Assembly: GCA_002478265.1 (NCBI GenBank)
Contig: DLNC01000009.1
Location: 3,914 to 67,913, forward strand
Reading direction: 5' to 3'
Source of the DNA: Syntrophaceae bacterium UBA7520
GTDB taxonomy: Bacteria; Desulfobacterota; Syntrophia; Syntrophales; Smithellaceae
Length of the DNA stretch: 64,000 nucleotides
Shown: one piece after another, positions 1-7,000 of the stretch
Position numbering within the stretch: position 1 is the stretch's first letter
Layout: each line of letters begins with the position of its first letter
Made by a program: the position numbers and the translations under genes
Notes under the pieces: model-generated
Told to the model about the DNA's origin: nothing
Database searches by the model: none
What the model saw: the letters and a program-made list of their open reading frames with translations, nothing else

Positions 1-337
1 TTCCTGCCTGCCGAAATAATTTTTGAAAATCCTGTTCGGCCGCTTTTAAAAGTCTCTCTACTTCTTTTTCCAATTTTTCAAAACGATCAATGATCGCCCG
101 CGCCTGCTCGGTGAGATTCATGGTTTTTTTTCGCGCGCTTGCCTTAACCAACTCAATGCCCATCCGTTCCTCGGAGGCTTTCAATCTTCCCCATGCCGCG
201 CGGTAGGACATTTCCAGTTTTTTTGCCGCGGCGTTCAGACTGCTTTTTTCTTCAATGGCGTGCAGGATATCGTCGCGCCCCCGCCCGAATATAACCTTCC
301 CGTTTTTTTCCAACCATATCTTATACTTGATTTCCAT
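1..337 (-). CDS. ModE-like winged-helix regulator (N-terminal domain, cut by window edge)
   Basis: Translating the minus strand from the ATG at 337 gives at least 112 residues beginning MEIKYKIWLEKNGKVIFG and running off the left edge. The pattern (RDDILHAIEEKSSLNAAAKKL, then MSYRAAWGRL) is the LysR-type winged helix-turn-helix found in ModE, the molybdate-responsive repressor. Around residues 85-105 there is a helical stretch rich in Glu and Lys. Only the DNA-binding part is visible, so I cannot tell whether C-terminal molybdate-binding (Mop/TOBE) domains follow. The gene is divergent from the modABC genes, with a perfect inverted repeat in the gap, which supports a role in controlling them. 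An upstream ATG at 341 is out of frame. Confidence 0.85.
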   Translation of the reverse strand, partial: MEIKYKIWLEKNGKVIFGRGRDDILHAIEEKSSLNAAAKKLEMSYRAAWGRLKASEERMGIELVKASARKKTMNLTEQARAIIDRFEKLEKEVERLLKAAEQDFQKLFRQAG

Positions 338-447
338 TCATACCCCCCAGCCGACAACACCGTTTTTCATTAAGGAGATCTTTGGATAATATATCATTGA
401 CAAACAGCACCTCCGCCCGCCAAGTGGCTGATATTGTTTGCCAATTA

Positions 448-467
448 ATATGTTATTTATAACATAT
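448..467. promoter_or_regulatory. Perfect inverted repeat, candidate ModE-type operator
   Basis: The sequence has 9-base arms ATATGTTAT and ATAACATAT around a 2-base centre. It lies in the 157-base gap between the divergent ModE-like gene and the modA region, 28 bases before the ATG at 495. AT-rich palindromes of this kind are typical ModE-family sites. Assignment to the neighbouring regulator is an inference. Confidence 0.6.
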
Positions 468-494
468 GTAAAAAATGCTAAGGAGTCAACCAAC

Positions 495-638
495 ATGAAG
501 ATGGGTTTAGCCGTAGCTGCTTTTGCTTATGTTGTTTTTATGAGTCCTTTTTCATTTTTTGCGGAGGAAAAAATTTCTGTTGCGGCGACGGCAAACTTTA
601 CTTCAGCAAACATCGCTGCTGGGAATAAACCGAGTTAG
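495..638 (+). pseudogene. Truncated modA-like remnant (47 codons)
   Basis: An AGGAG ribosome site at 481-485 precedes ATG 495. The short product is a signal peptide (MKMGLAVAAFAYVVF...FFA) followed by EEKISVAATANFTSA, which is the usual first strand of a ModA-type molybdate-binding protein. The frame then ends at TAG 636-638, five bases before the start of a second, intact binding protein. The rest of the fold is absent here. It is either the leftover of a duplicated modA after a deletion, or a short leader peptide that happens to resemble ModA. The first seems likelier because both the signal peptide and the first mature strand are present. Confidence 0.55.
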
Positions 639-642
639 ACTT

Positions 643-1497
643 ATGATTCGTGCTCTAGGTACCTTTGCAGGCTGTTGTTCCCTGTTATTGTTCGCTTTGC
701 AGGGGCTTTCGTTTGGCGGGGAACTCTTTATTTTCGCCGGCGCAGCCAGTAAACCGGCAACTGAGGAAACAGCCAAAGCTTTCGAGAAAAAGACGGGTGT
801 GAAGGTAAATCTTACATTCGGCGGATCGGGTTTTGTTCTTTCCCAGATGGCTCTTGCAAAAAAAGGAGATCTCTATTTTCCCGGGTCATCTGATTATATG
901 GAAATCGCCAAGCAAAAGGGGCTGGTTTTTCCCGAATCGGAAAAATATGTTGTATATCTTGTTCCGGCAATAAATGTCCAGAAGGGTAATCCCAAGGGTA
1001 TCAAATTATTGCGGGACCTCATTAAACCGGGGCTGCGGGTGGCCATTGCGAATCCGGAGAACGTGTGCGTCGGGCTTTATGCCGCCGAGATTATAGAAAA
1101 GAACTATACTGCGGATGAAAAGGCCCGGTTCAGGAACAATCTCGTTAACTATACGGAAAGCTGCGAAAAAACGGCCACCGCAATTTCTTTGAAGGCTGTT
1201 GACGCGGTTATCGGCTGGGAAGTTTTCCAGCATTGGGATCCCGAACGTATAGAGACCATTCCCCTCCGGAAAAATGAAATAGTTCGCATCGGCTATATCC
1301 CCATCGCCATATCGAGGTTTACGACAAACAGAAATCTTGCCCAGGAATTCATAGATTTCATTCTTTCCGACGAAGGCAAAATATTTTTTAAAAAATATCA
1401 TTACTTCATGAGCCCTGAAGAAGCGATGGCTTGGATTGGCGAAAAGAAGCCGATCGGCGGAGAATATAAAATTCCAGCAGAATGGACGGGAAAATGA
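643..1497 (+). CDS. modA: Molybdate/tungstate ABC transporter substrate-binding protein
   Basis: This is a 284-residue periplasmic binding protein of the ModA type. A hydrophobic N-terminal segment (about residues 2-25) is a signal peptide, followed by ELFIFAGAASKPATEE, the first strand and anion-binding loop of the family. Later parts (RVAIANPENVCVGLYA, then VDAVIGWEVFQHW) match the hinge and second-lobe binding segments. It should bind molybdate or tungstate in the periplasm and pass it to ModB. I use ATG 643 because it gives a clean signal peptide; an in-frame upstream ATG at 559 would add residues encoded over the preceding modA remnant. The 3' end overlaps modB by 4 bases (ATGA). Which oxyanion is preferred cannot be read from the sequence. 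Confidence 0.88.
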   Translation: MIRALGTFAGCCSLLLFALQGLSFGGELFIFAGAASKPATEETAKAFEKKTGVKVNLTFGGSGFVLSQMALAKKGDLYFPGSSDYMEIAKQKGLVFPESEKYVVYLVPAINVQKGNPKGIKLLRDLIKPGLRVAIANPENVCVGLYAAEIIEKNYTADEKARFRNNLVNYTESCEKTATAISLKAVDAVIGWEVFQHWDPERIETIPLRKNEIVRIGYIPIAISRFTTNRNLAQEFIDFILSDEGKIFFKKYHYFMSPEEAMAWIGEKKPIGGEYKIPAEWTGK

Positions 1498-2276
1498 CCT
1501 TTAAAAGAATGACGATTGCGTTCGCGGTTTCCGTTTTTTCTGTATACGCCTTGTTAATCATTTCCCTTTTCTATTTTTATGAGTGGCCCCTATTTATGAA
1601 GACGCTCCTTTCTGAAAGAACTCTCTTTTCTATCCGCTTGAGTCTGATGGCAGCCACCATTGCCACGGTTGTTTCCCTCTTTTTTGCAATTCCATCCGCG
1701 TATGCTCTTTCGAGATATCAATTCCCCGGCAGACAGATTATCGACACACTCTTGGAACTGCCTATGATTGTTTCGCCGGTGGCTTTGGGCGCAATGATTC
1801 TCATTTTTTTCACCACGCCTGCCGGCCAATTGATACAGGAGCGGGGGACATCGCTTGTCTTTACGATATACGGGATACTCCTTGCTCAGTTCATCACGAC
1901 GGTTGGTATTGCTATACGGTTTATAAAAGCGGTTTTCGACGAAATACCGAAAAAGCACGAAGAAGCGGCCTGGGTCCTCGGTTTGGCGCCGGCACAAACC
2001 TTCTTCAAGGTTGTGCTCCCTCTTGGCAAAAAAGGCATTATCGCCTCTGCTGTTCTCACGTGGGCCAAAGCCTTGGGTGAATTCGGCGCGACCATCACCA
2101 TCGCGGGCTCAATGGCCATGAAGACAGAGACCCTTCCCATTGCGATTTTTATGAGGCTCTCCAGCGCGGACATAGAAGGGACGGCGGTTCTCGTCCTCAT
2201 CCTACTTGGCATCGGACTGGGCCTGCTGTATGGCGCGAGACTCTTTGCGGATAGAGACTGGATTTATAGAGTATAA
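1494..2276 (+). CDS. modB: Molybdate/tungstate ABC transporter permease
   Basis: This 260-residue inner-membrane protein has about five to six hydrophobic helices and the EAA-type cytoplasmic loop of ABC importers (KKHEEAAWVLGLAPAQTFFKVVLPL, around residues 150-175), which docks on the ATPase. The GEFGATITIAGSM segment after it is typical of ModB/CysT permeases. The ATG at 1494 overlaps the modA stop as ATGA, suggesting translational coupling; an in-frame ATG at 1482 is also possible. It sits between the binding protein and the ATPase as expected for a modABC operon. Confidence 0.92.
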   Translation: MTFKRMTIAFAVSVFSVYALLIISLFYFYEWPLFMKTLLSERTLFSIRLSLMAATIATVVSLFFAIPSAYALSRYQFPGRQIIDTLLELPMIVSPVALGAMILIFFTTPAGQLIQERGTSLVFTIYGILLAQFITTVGIAIRFIKAVFDEIPKKHEEAAWVLGLAPAQTFFKVVLPLGKKGIIASAVLTWAKALGEFGATITIAGSMAMKTETLPIAIFMRLSSADIEGTAVLVLILLGIGLGLLYGARLFADRDWIYRV

Positions 2277-2292
2277 TAAGAAAGAACATATA

Positions 2293-3006
2293 ATGAGCAT
2301 TGCCGTTTCGTTAAAAAAGAATTTAAATTATTTTGATCTGGATATTTCATTTTCCTGTGCGAAAAATAACTTGCTGGTGATGATCGGCCCTTCCGGCAGC
2401 GGTAAGACAACGATTATCCGGATGCTGGCGGGTCTGGAAGAGCCCAAAGCGGGCAAAGTGGTGTTCGATGATGAAGTCTGGTTTGATTCCCTGCGCCATA
2501 TCAATGCTCCGCCACAGAAACGTCGCCTGGGTTATGTTTTTCAGGATTACAATCTTTTCCCGCATCTGAATTTGTATGAAAATGCGTTGTTCGCCGCTGT
2601 GGATAAAAAGGAAGTTGACGAGCTGTTTGAACTTTTTAAAATCGATCATTTGAAGAGGCGCAAACCGCACATGGTTTCCGGCGGCGAGCGCCAGCGCTGC
2701 GCGATTTGTCAGGCGCTGGCCAGGCATCCCCGCTTGCTGCTTCTTGATGAACCGTTTTCGGCGCTGGATGCCATCACGCGCCGGGATTTGCGCGAGGAAT
2801 TGAAAAACCTGAAGAGCACAATGTCGTTCCCGATTATTTATGTAACGCATGATATCACAGAAGCGCTGTATCTGGCCGATGAAATTATTCCTGTTGTCGA
2901 CGGCAAAATCGATCATCAATGGATGCAGAAAATGATCGATCGCGAACCTTCATCGGAATCAACACCGCGGGCGGCGCGCGCGCCACGCCTCTCGCTGGCA
3001 TACTAG
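2293..3006 (+). CDS. modC: Molybdate/tungstate ABC transporter ATP-binding protein, short form
   Basis: The 237-residue ATPase shows Walker A (GPSGSGKTT), Q-loop (FQDYNLFPHL), signature (VSGGERQR), Walker B (LLLLDEPFSALD) and H-loop (IYVTHD) in order. It energises uptake through ModB. Classical ModC is about 350 residues and ends in a molybdate-sensing TOBE/Mop domain; that domain is missing here, and the last 20 residues are a basic Ala/Pro/Arg-rich tail. Without TOBE, regulation by internal molybdate would rest on the ModE-like repressor. ATG 2293 was chosen because the protein then begins at the first ABC beta strand; the longer frame from 2206 overlaps modB. Confidence 0.9.
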   Translation: MSIAVSLKKNLNYFDLDISFSCAKNNLLVMIGPSGSGKTTIIRMLAGLEEPKAGKVVFDDEVWFDSLRHINAPPQKRRLGYVFQDYNLFPHLNLYENALFAAVDKKEVDELFELFKIDHLKRRKPHMVSGGERQRCAICQALARHPRLLLLDEPFSALDAITRRDLREELKNLKSTMSFPIIYVTHDITEALYLADEIIPVVDGKIDHQWMQKMIDREPSSESTPRAARAPRLSLAY

Positions 3007-3040
3007 TATTTTTTAATGATATTGAGGAGCTTGATTATTT

Positions 3041-3631
3041 ATGAATATCTGCACCTATTCCTACAAAGAATACCTTCAGCTGGTTAAATCCTTTCACGGC
3101 TCACTTGCCCCGGGTTTAATTATCGGCGGTTTTATCGTCGATCTGGCCATGAAAAACTTGCCGGAAGGCGAATTTTTTGACGCCGTCTGCGAGACACCGG
3201 TTTGCTTGCCCGATGCCGTGCAGATTCTCACCCCCTGCACTATCGGCAACGGCTGGCTCTCCGTTGTTAATTTCGGCAAGTTTGCCGTTACCTTGTATGA
3301 AAAATACAGCGGCAGGGGAGTGCGCGTGTACCTGGACACGAAAAAACTTCAAGCATGGCCGGAAATCCGCGACTGGTATCTGAAAAAAAAGAAAAAAAAC
3401 GAACAGGATTCGGATTTGCTGCTAGCGCAAATCAAAGAAGCCGGACATAATCTGCTGAGCATCCAATATGTGCAGGTTGAACCGGATAAAATCCGCCGGA
3501 AAAAAATGGGGCCTGTGGATATCTGCCCGGTTTGTAAAGAAGCGTATCCAACGCGCGACGGAGAAAAATGCAAGGCCTGCCAGGGAGAAACGCCTTATGC
3601 GAAGGTATCAGAACCACCAACAAAAAAATAA
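3041..3631 (+). CDS. FmdE/FwdE-family protein with C-terminal zinc ribbon
   Basis: The 196-residue protein begins with the FmdE fold seen in formylmethanofuran dehydrogenase subunit E (FHGSLAPGLIIGGFIVDLA, then CETPVCLPDAVQILTPCTIGNG), including the conserved His and Cys residues thought to bind metal. The C-terminus has four cysteines in two CxxC pairs (CPVCKEAYP, then CKACQG), a zinc ribbon. In non-methanogens these proteins are often encoded near molybdenum or tungsten enzymes but their role is unproven. Its position 34 bases after modC suggests co-transcription and a function in Mo/W cofactor metabolism. There is no signal peptide. Confidence 0.8.
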   Translation: MNICTYSYKEYLQLVKSFHGSLAPGLIIGGFIVDLAMKNLPEGEFFDAVCETPVCLPDAVQILTPCTIGNGWLSVVNFGKFAVTLYEKYSGRGVRVYLDTKKLQAWPEIRDWYLKKKKKNEQDSDLLLAQIKEAGHNLLSIQYVQVEPDKIRRKKMGPVDICPVCKEAYPTRDGEKCKACQGETPYAKVSEPPTKK

Positions 3632-3699
3632 ATATATTGCTTTGAGGAGACATTAAGCATATCGCCTGATCGATTCTACATGAACGAAACAGAGCATCT

Positions 3700-4257
3700 A
3701 TGAATAAATTTACTGAAGGAGTTGTAAACCATTTATACAATATAACAACGGGACCGCAAAAAATGCGCCTTCTTCTCACCCCTGTATTCGGTTTGTTTTT
3801 TTTCTTTGTCGTATTGTTTTTGGTATTTATCTCTTTTTCTCTGGATCGGTTTTGTGGCTTACCAAATTTCGCGCCAAGACCATTGCGCCTGGCGCTGTCT
3901 TTGCCTGTGCTAATCGGAGGTTCTTTTTTGTGGCTCTGGAGTGTGCTGAAGTTCTTAAAAACAAAAGGAACACCCGTGCCGGTGAATCCTCCGACAAAAC
4001 TGATTACTGACGGGCCTTATCTTTATTCACGCAACCCGATGATGACGGGTCTTTTTATGATAATGGCGGGAATCGGCATTTTCGCGGGATCGGTGACCTT
4101 GACATTTTTTATGACGCCGCTGTTCGTTCTGATAAGCGTCATTGAATTCAAATATATTGAGGAACCGGAATTGGAGAAGCGTTTCGGAAAAATTTATAGC
4201 GAATACAGACAAAAGACACCTTTAATTATTCCGAAAATAAGCCGAATCCGAAAGTAG
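3700..4257 (+). CDS. Isoprenylcysteine carboxyl methyltransferase/PEMT-family membrane protein
   Basis: This is a 185-residue integral membrane protein with four or five hydrophobic segments. The second half carries the family pattern LITDGPYLYSRNPMMTGLFM followed by a terminal EEPELEKRFGKIYSEYRQKTP, which is the S-adenosylmethionine-binding region of the ICMT/PEMT superfamily. Bacterial members probably methylate lipids or small molecules, and the substrate cannot be predicted. It follows the FmdE-like gene on the same strand and precedes the DUF364 gene by 6 bases. Confidence 0.78.
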   Translation: MNKFTEGVVNHLYNITTGPQKMRLLLTPVFGLFFFFVVLFLVFISFSLDRFCGLPNFAPRPLRLALSLPVLIGGSFLWLWSVLKFLKTKGTPVPVNPPTKLITDGPYLYSRNPMMTGLFMIMAGIGIFAGSVTLTFFMTPLFVLISVIEFKYIEEPELEKRFGKIYSEYRQKTPLIIPKISRIRK

Positions 4258-4263
4258 GAAAGA

Positions 4264-5031
4264 GTGCTGTTAATGCCGGAAACAGGATTTTTTTTGAATC
4301 GCCTTTATGCGCAGATGGAACCATCAGCCAAAAATCGCCGCGTTGTCGATCTGCGCCTCGGTTTGAGTTATGTAGGGGTTAAACTGGATAGCGGAACGAC
4401 GGGTATTGCCGCGGTGCTGCCGGATATTTCCCACCGCGGCTGTACGGATTTAAAAGAAGCGGGAACTTATACGGGGGCGGAAGCGCAACACCTGATTAAA
4501 TATCTTCTGGAAAGCAAAAGCTCCCTGCGTTTATCTATCGGGCTCGCCCTGGCCAATGCGCTTGTCAAGTTACCAGTGGATACACACGAAGATCGTGAAG
4601 CGACAACTTATTTCAATTTAAAACCTGGGGAAAAGGTAGCGATGGTTGGTCTTTTTGCTCCGCTGGTTGAGCGTATCCGCGCCACCGGCGCAAATCTCAC
4701 TATCATCGAAAAAAACCCCGCACGCATTGATTTGCTATCAGACGAAGAAAAAAAACAGGCCCTCAAAGAATGTGACGTGGCAATCATCACGGCCACAACT
4801 TTATTAAATAATACTTGCGAAGAAACATTGGCCATGCTGGGGCGCCCGCGCATCGTGGCCTTAATGGGCCCATCCACGCCGCTGGTACCGGAAATTTTTT
4901 CAGGAACACAAGTTAATCACCTGGGCGGCGCTATCGTGACGAACGCTCAACGTGTTTTACAGATTATCTCCGAAGGCGGCGGCACACCGGCGTTACGTCC
5001 ATATCTTCGTTTTGTCAACATGAAGTGCTGA
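4264..5031 (+). CDS. DUF364/DUF4213 family protein (putative metal-chelation domain)
   Basis: The 255-residue protein resembles the DUF4213-DUF364 family: an N-terminal enolase-like part (VDLRLGLSYVGVKLDSGTTG) and a C-terminal Rossmann-like part (VAMVGLFAPLVERIRATGANLTIIEKNP and ALMGPSTPLVPEIF). Family members are often found beside metal-uptake or metal-cofactor genes and have been suggested to bind heavy metals, but no reaction is established. A GTG at 4264 (AGGA four bases upstream) or the ATG at 4273 could be the start. It is the last plus-strand gene of the mod cluster and converges on fdhD. Confidence 0.75.
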   Translation: MLLMPETGFFLNRLYAQMEPSAKNRRVVDLRLGLSYVGVKLDSGTTGIAAVLPDISHRGCTDLKEAGTYTGAEAQHLIKYLLESKSSLRLSIGLALANALVKLPVDTHEDREATTYFNLKPGEKVAMVGLFAPLVERIRATGANLTIIEKNPARIDLLSDEEKKQALKECDVAIITATTLLNNTCEETLAMLGRPRIVALMGPSTPLVPEIFSGTQVNHLGGAIVTNAQRVLQIISEGGGTPALRPYLRFVNMKC

Positions 5032-5060
5032 TTTAATATCTATGTGCGGCTTTTAAATTT

Positions 5061-5864
5061 TCAGCCGGCAATGAGTCTTTCCGGAAAGCTGTAAATGTAA
5101 CCGCCGTTCTCACGGACATAGCCCAGAAGCGTTACGCGATGTTCCCGCGCGAGCTTGACGGCGGCGGTTGTCGGCGTGGATTTGGAAACCAGAATCGGCA
5201 CGCCCATCCGGATTATTTTAGTCATTATCTCGGAGGAAATTCTGCCCGAAACAAAAACAACCGCCTGGCCGAACAAATCCATTTTGCTTTCTTCCAGCAT
5301 CAATCCGGTAATTTTATCGAAACAGTTGTGCCGGCCGATATCTTCAACCAAAACTTCATAATCAGGCGTGTAAAGCAGCACGCTGTGCACCCCGCCGATA
5401 TCGATAAAAATGGTCGAACGCGTGACAAAATCACTCATCACGGACAGAATTTTACCGAGCGGATACGTAACCGCGCTGGTCACTTCCTTGTACTGGCTTT
5501 TTTTCAGAGGATTTATGTAAGTATAGCATTTGCCGCAGCCGGAAGTAAGACTGCGCAAACTTTCCTGACGGTCGATGATCACGCCTTCCTTGAGCCTGAT
5601 TGTCACAGCCAGCATTTTATCATTAAACGCCACGCTCTCGACATCAGAATAAGAACTGATCACTCCTTCATTATACAAAAAACCCAGAGCAAGTTCTTTC
5701 TGATATTGATTAAGGCAGAGAACTGATACCAGCTCCATGCCGTTGACCATTACTTTCAAGGAAATCTCGCCAATTACTTTTTTGGCGGCATCCCGCGTGC
5801 GAAAAACATTCTGATCACGAATAATTTCGCTGACGTTTAATTCCTCGTAAATTATATCTTCCAA
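5061..5864 (-). CDS. fdhD: Formate dehydrogenase accessory sulfurtransferase FdhD
   Basis: FdhD carries sulfur from a cysteine desulfurase to the molybdenum/tungsten bis-MGD cofactor of formate dehydrogenase, a step needed for activity. The 267-residue protein has the sulfur-carrying cysteine pair in the motif SGCGKC, then IFVSGRISSEI-type and VGRHNCFDKI-type segments (here VEDIGRHNCFDKI and VVFVSGRISSEI) that mark the family. The start is a TTG at 5862-5864 with AAGGA upstream. It is close to mobB and fdhABC, the expected partners, but on the opposite strand. Confidence 0.95.
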   Translation of the reverse strand: MEDIIYEELNVSEIIRDQNVFRTRDAAKKVIGEISLKVMVNGMELVSVLCLNQYQKELALGFLYNEGVISSYSDVESVAFNDKMLAVTIRLKEGVIIDRQESLRSLTSGCGKCYTYINPLKKSQYKEVTSAVTYPLGKILSVMSDFVTRSTIFIDIGGVHSVLLYTPDYEVLVEDIGRHNCFDKITGLMLEESKMDLFGQAVVFVSGRISSEIMTKIIRMGVPILVSKSTPTTAAVKLAREHRVTLLGYVRENGGYIYSFPERLIAG

Positions 5865-6081
5865 AGCAGATAATCCTTTTTCATAAATTAACTTAGCCCG
5901 ATAAGCATCGGCCTTTTACTCTATGGTCCACGGATCGCAAAAAGCAAAAAACTTCATGACGCCTAGCTTTGTGTCAACGTTTGTAACATTTTTAAGATAA
6001 TATTTCATGTAATTAATATCCGCTTAATACATCAAGAAAATACCTTGAAAAGAGAGGCGTTCCCCATTATATAAAAATGGC

Positions 6082-6609
6082 ATGGGCACCGACAAGGGCA
6101 ATAACAAAACACCAATCTTATCAATTGTCGGGAAATCCAATTCCGGCAAGACAACTCTTATTGAAAAGCTGATCCCGTTATTGACTGATCGCGGCTGGCG
6201 CGTAGCAACCATCAAGCACAACATGCACGGCTTTGAAATCGACCACGCCGGCAAAGACAGCTGGCGCCATAAAAAGGCCGGCGCCTGCGTTACCGTCATC
6301 GCCTCTCCCCGTCAGGTAGCGGTCGTGGAAGACACTGACCGCGACTACGAAATTTCGGAATTGCGGGACCGCTACATCCGCAATGCCGATATAATTCTCG
6401 TGGAAGGATACAAAAAAAATCCTTACCCGAAAATTGAAGTGTACCGGCCTGCGCTGAGAAGCGAGCGCCTCAGCTTTGCCGGGGAAAAGCTTCTGGCAAT
6501 TGTCAGCGACGAGGCAATCACTGCCGAGGTTCCCTGCCTGAATATAAACGACATCACCGCCATTGTCGACTTGATCGAGAAACACTTCCCGAAAAAATCA
6601 AATTCATAG
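6082..6609 (+). CDS. mobB: Molybdopterin-guanine dinucleotide biosynthesis protein MobB
   Basis: This 175-residue P-loop protein has Walker A VGKSNSGKTTLIEKL, the family segment VATIKHNMHGFEIDHAGKDS, and a Walker B region ADIILVEGYKKNPYPKIEVYR. MobB is a GTP-binding partner of MobA in attaching GMP to molybdopterin, giving the bis-MGD cofactor used by formate dehydrogenase. It stands between fdhD and fdhABC, consistent with a cofactor-assembly block. No MobA is present in the window. The ribosome site is weak, and the ATG at 6082 is chosen from family length. Confidence 0.92.
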   Translation: MGTDKGNNKTPILSIVGKSNSGKTTLIEKLIPLLTDRGWRVATIKHNMHGFEIDHAGKDSWRHKKAGACVTVIASPRQVAVVEDTDRDYEISELRDRYIRNADIILVEGYKKNPYPKIEVYRPALRSERLSFAGEKLLAIVSDEAITAEVPCLNINDITAIVDLIEKHFPKKSNS

Positions 6610-6824
6610 AAACATAAGCATCAACCACGCACTGCTTAATCGTGAATTTGTAAAATAAAATTCCTGCGCGCCGAAAACACGCGCAAAATTAATCATATGG
6701 TATTTCAACCTCCCTAAATTTCCTTCACCATGATTTAAACCAGCGATCATTTGCTTGAATTTTTTAAACATTTCTACACGTCCAATAAGCACTAAAAATA
6801 GAGCACGGTTGTGGACATCCTCTT
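6610..6824. other. Intergenic stretch without a recognisable gene
   Basis: This AT-rich stretch lies between mobB and the fdh promoter region. A 62-codon minus-strand frame crosses it but has no ribosome site and matches nothing I recognise. I see no gene or repeat here. Confidence 0.5.
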
Positions 6825-6840
6825 ATGTCACAAATGACAT
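6825..6840. promoter_or_regulatory. Inverted repeat upstream of the fdh promoter
   Basis: The arms ATGTCA and TGACAT surround CAAA, 38 bases before the -35 box of the fdh promoter. The placement suits an activator site of the CRP/FNR type, although the sequence is not a canonical CRP or FNR box. Confidence 0.4.
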
Positions 6841-6878
6841 GTTTCAATAAAATCATTAACTTGCCGATGAAGAAAAAA

Positions 6879-6907
6879 TTGACAACGTCGCATAAAAACT
6901 ATATAGG
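6879..6907 (+). promoter_or_regulatory. Sigma-70 type promoter for fdhABC
   Basis: A consensus -35 TTGACA (6879-6884) is separated by 17 bases from TATAGG (6902-6907); an overlapping TATATA at 6900 is an alternative -10. Transcription would begin near 6913, about 88 bases before fdhA. Confidence 0.6.
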
Positions 6908-6920
6908 TGACTGTCAGTCA
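6908..6920. promoter_or_regulatory. Palindrome at the predicted fdh transcription start
   Basis: TGACTG-T-CAGTCA is a perfect 6-base-arm palindrome directly after the -10 box, covering the predicted +1. This is a usual place for a repressor. No regulator gene is adjacent. Confidence 0.45.
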
Positions 6921-7000
6921 TGCTCATGCATGTTTATTTTACTTAAGATATTAATGGTAACTGATCAGAGCATAAACACTTGGAGAAAGGAGCGTTTTTT

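Noticed and set aside
5139..5726. 195-codon plus-strand frame
   Set aside because: It is the antisense shadow of fdhD and lacks any recognisable domain.
6604..6792. 62-codon minus-strand frame in the mobB-fdhA gap
   Set aside because: It has no ribosome site and no family I know; a faint likeness to a transposase end is too weak.
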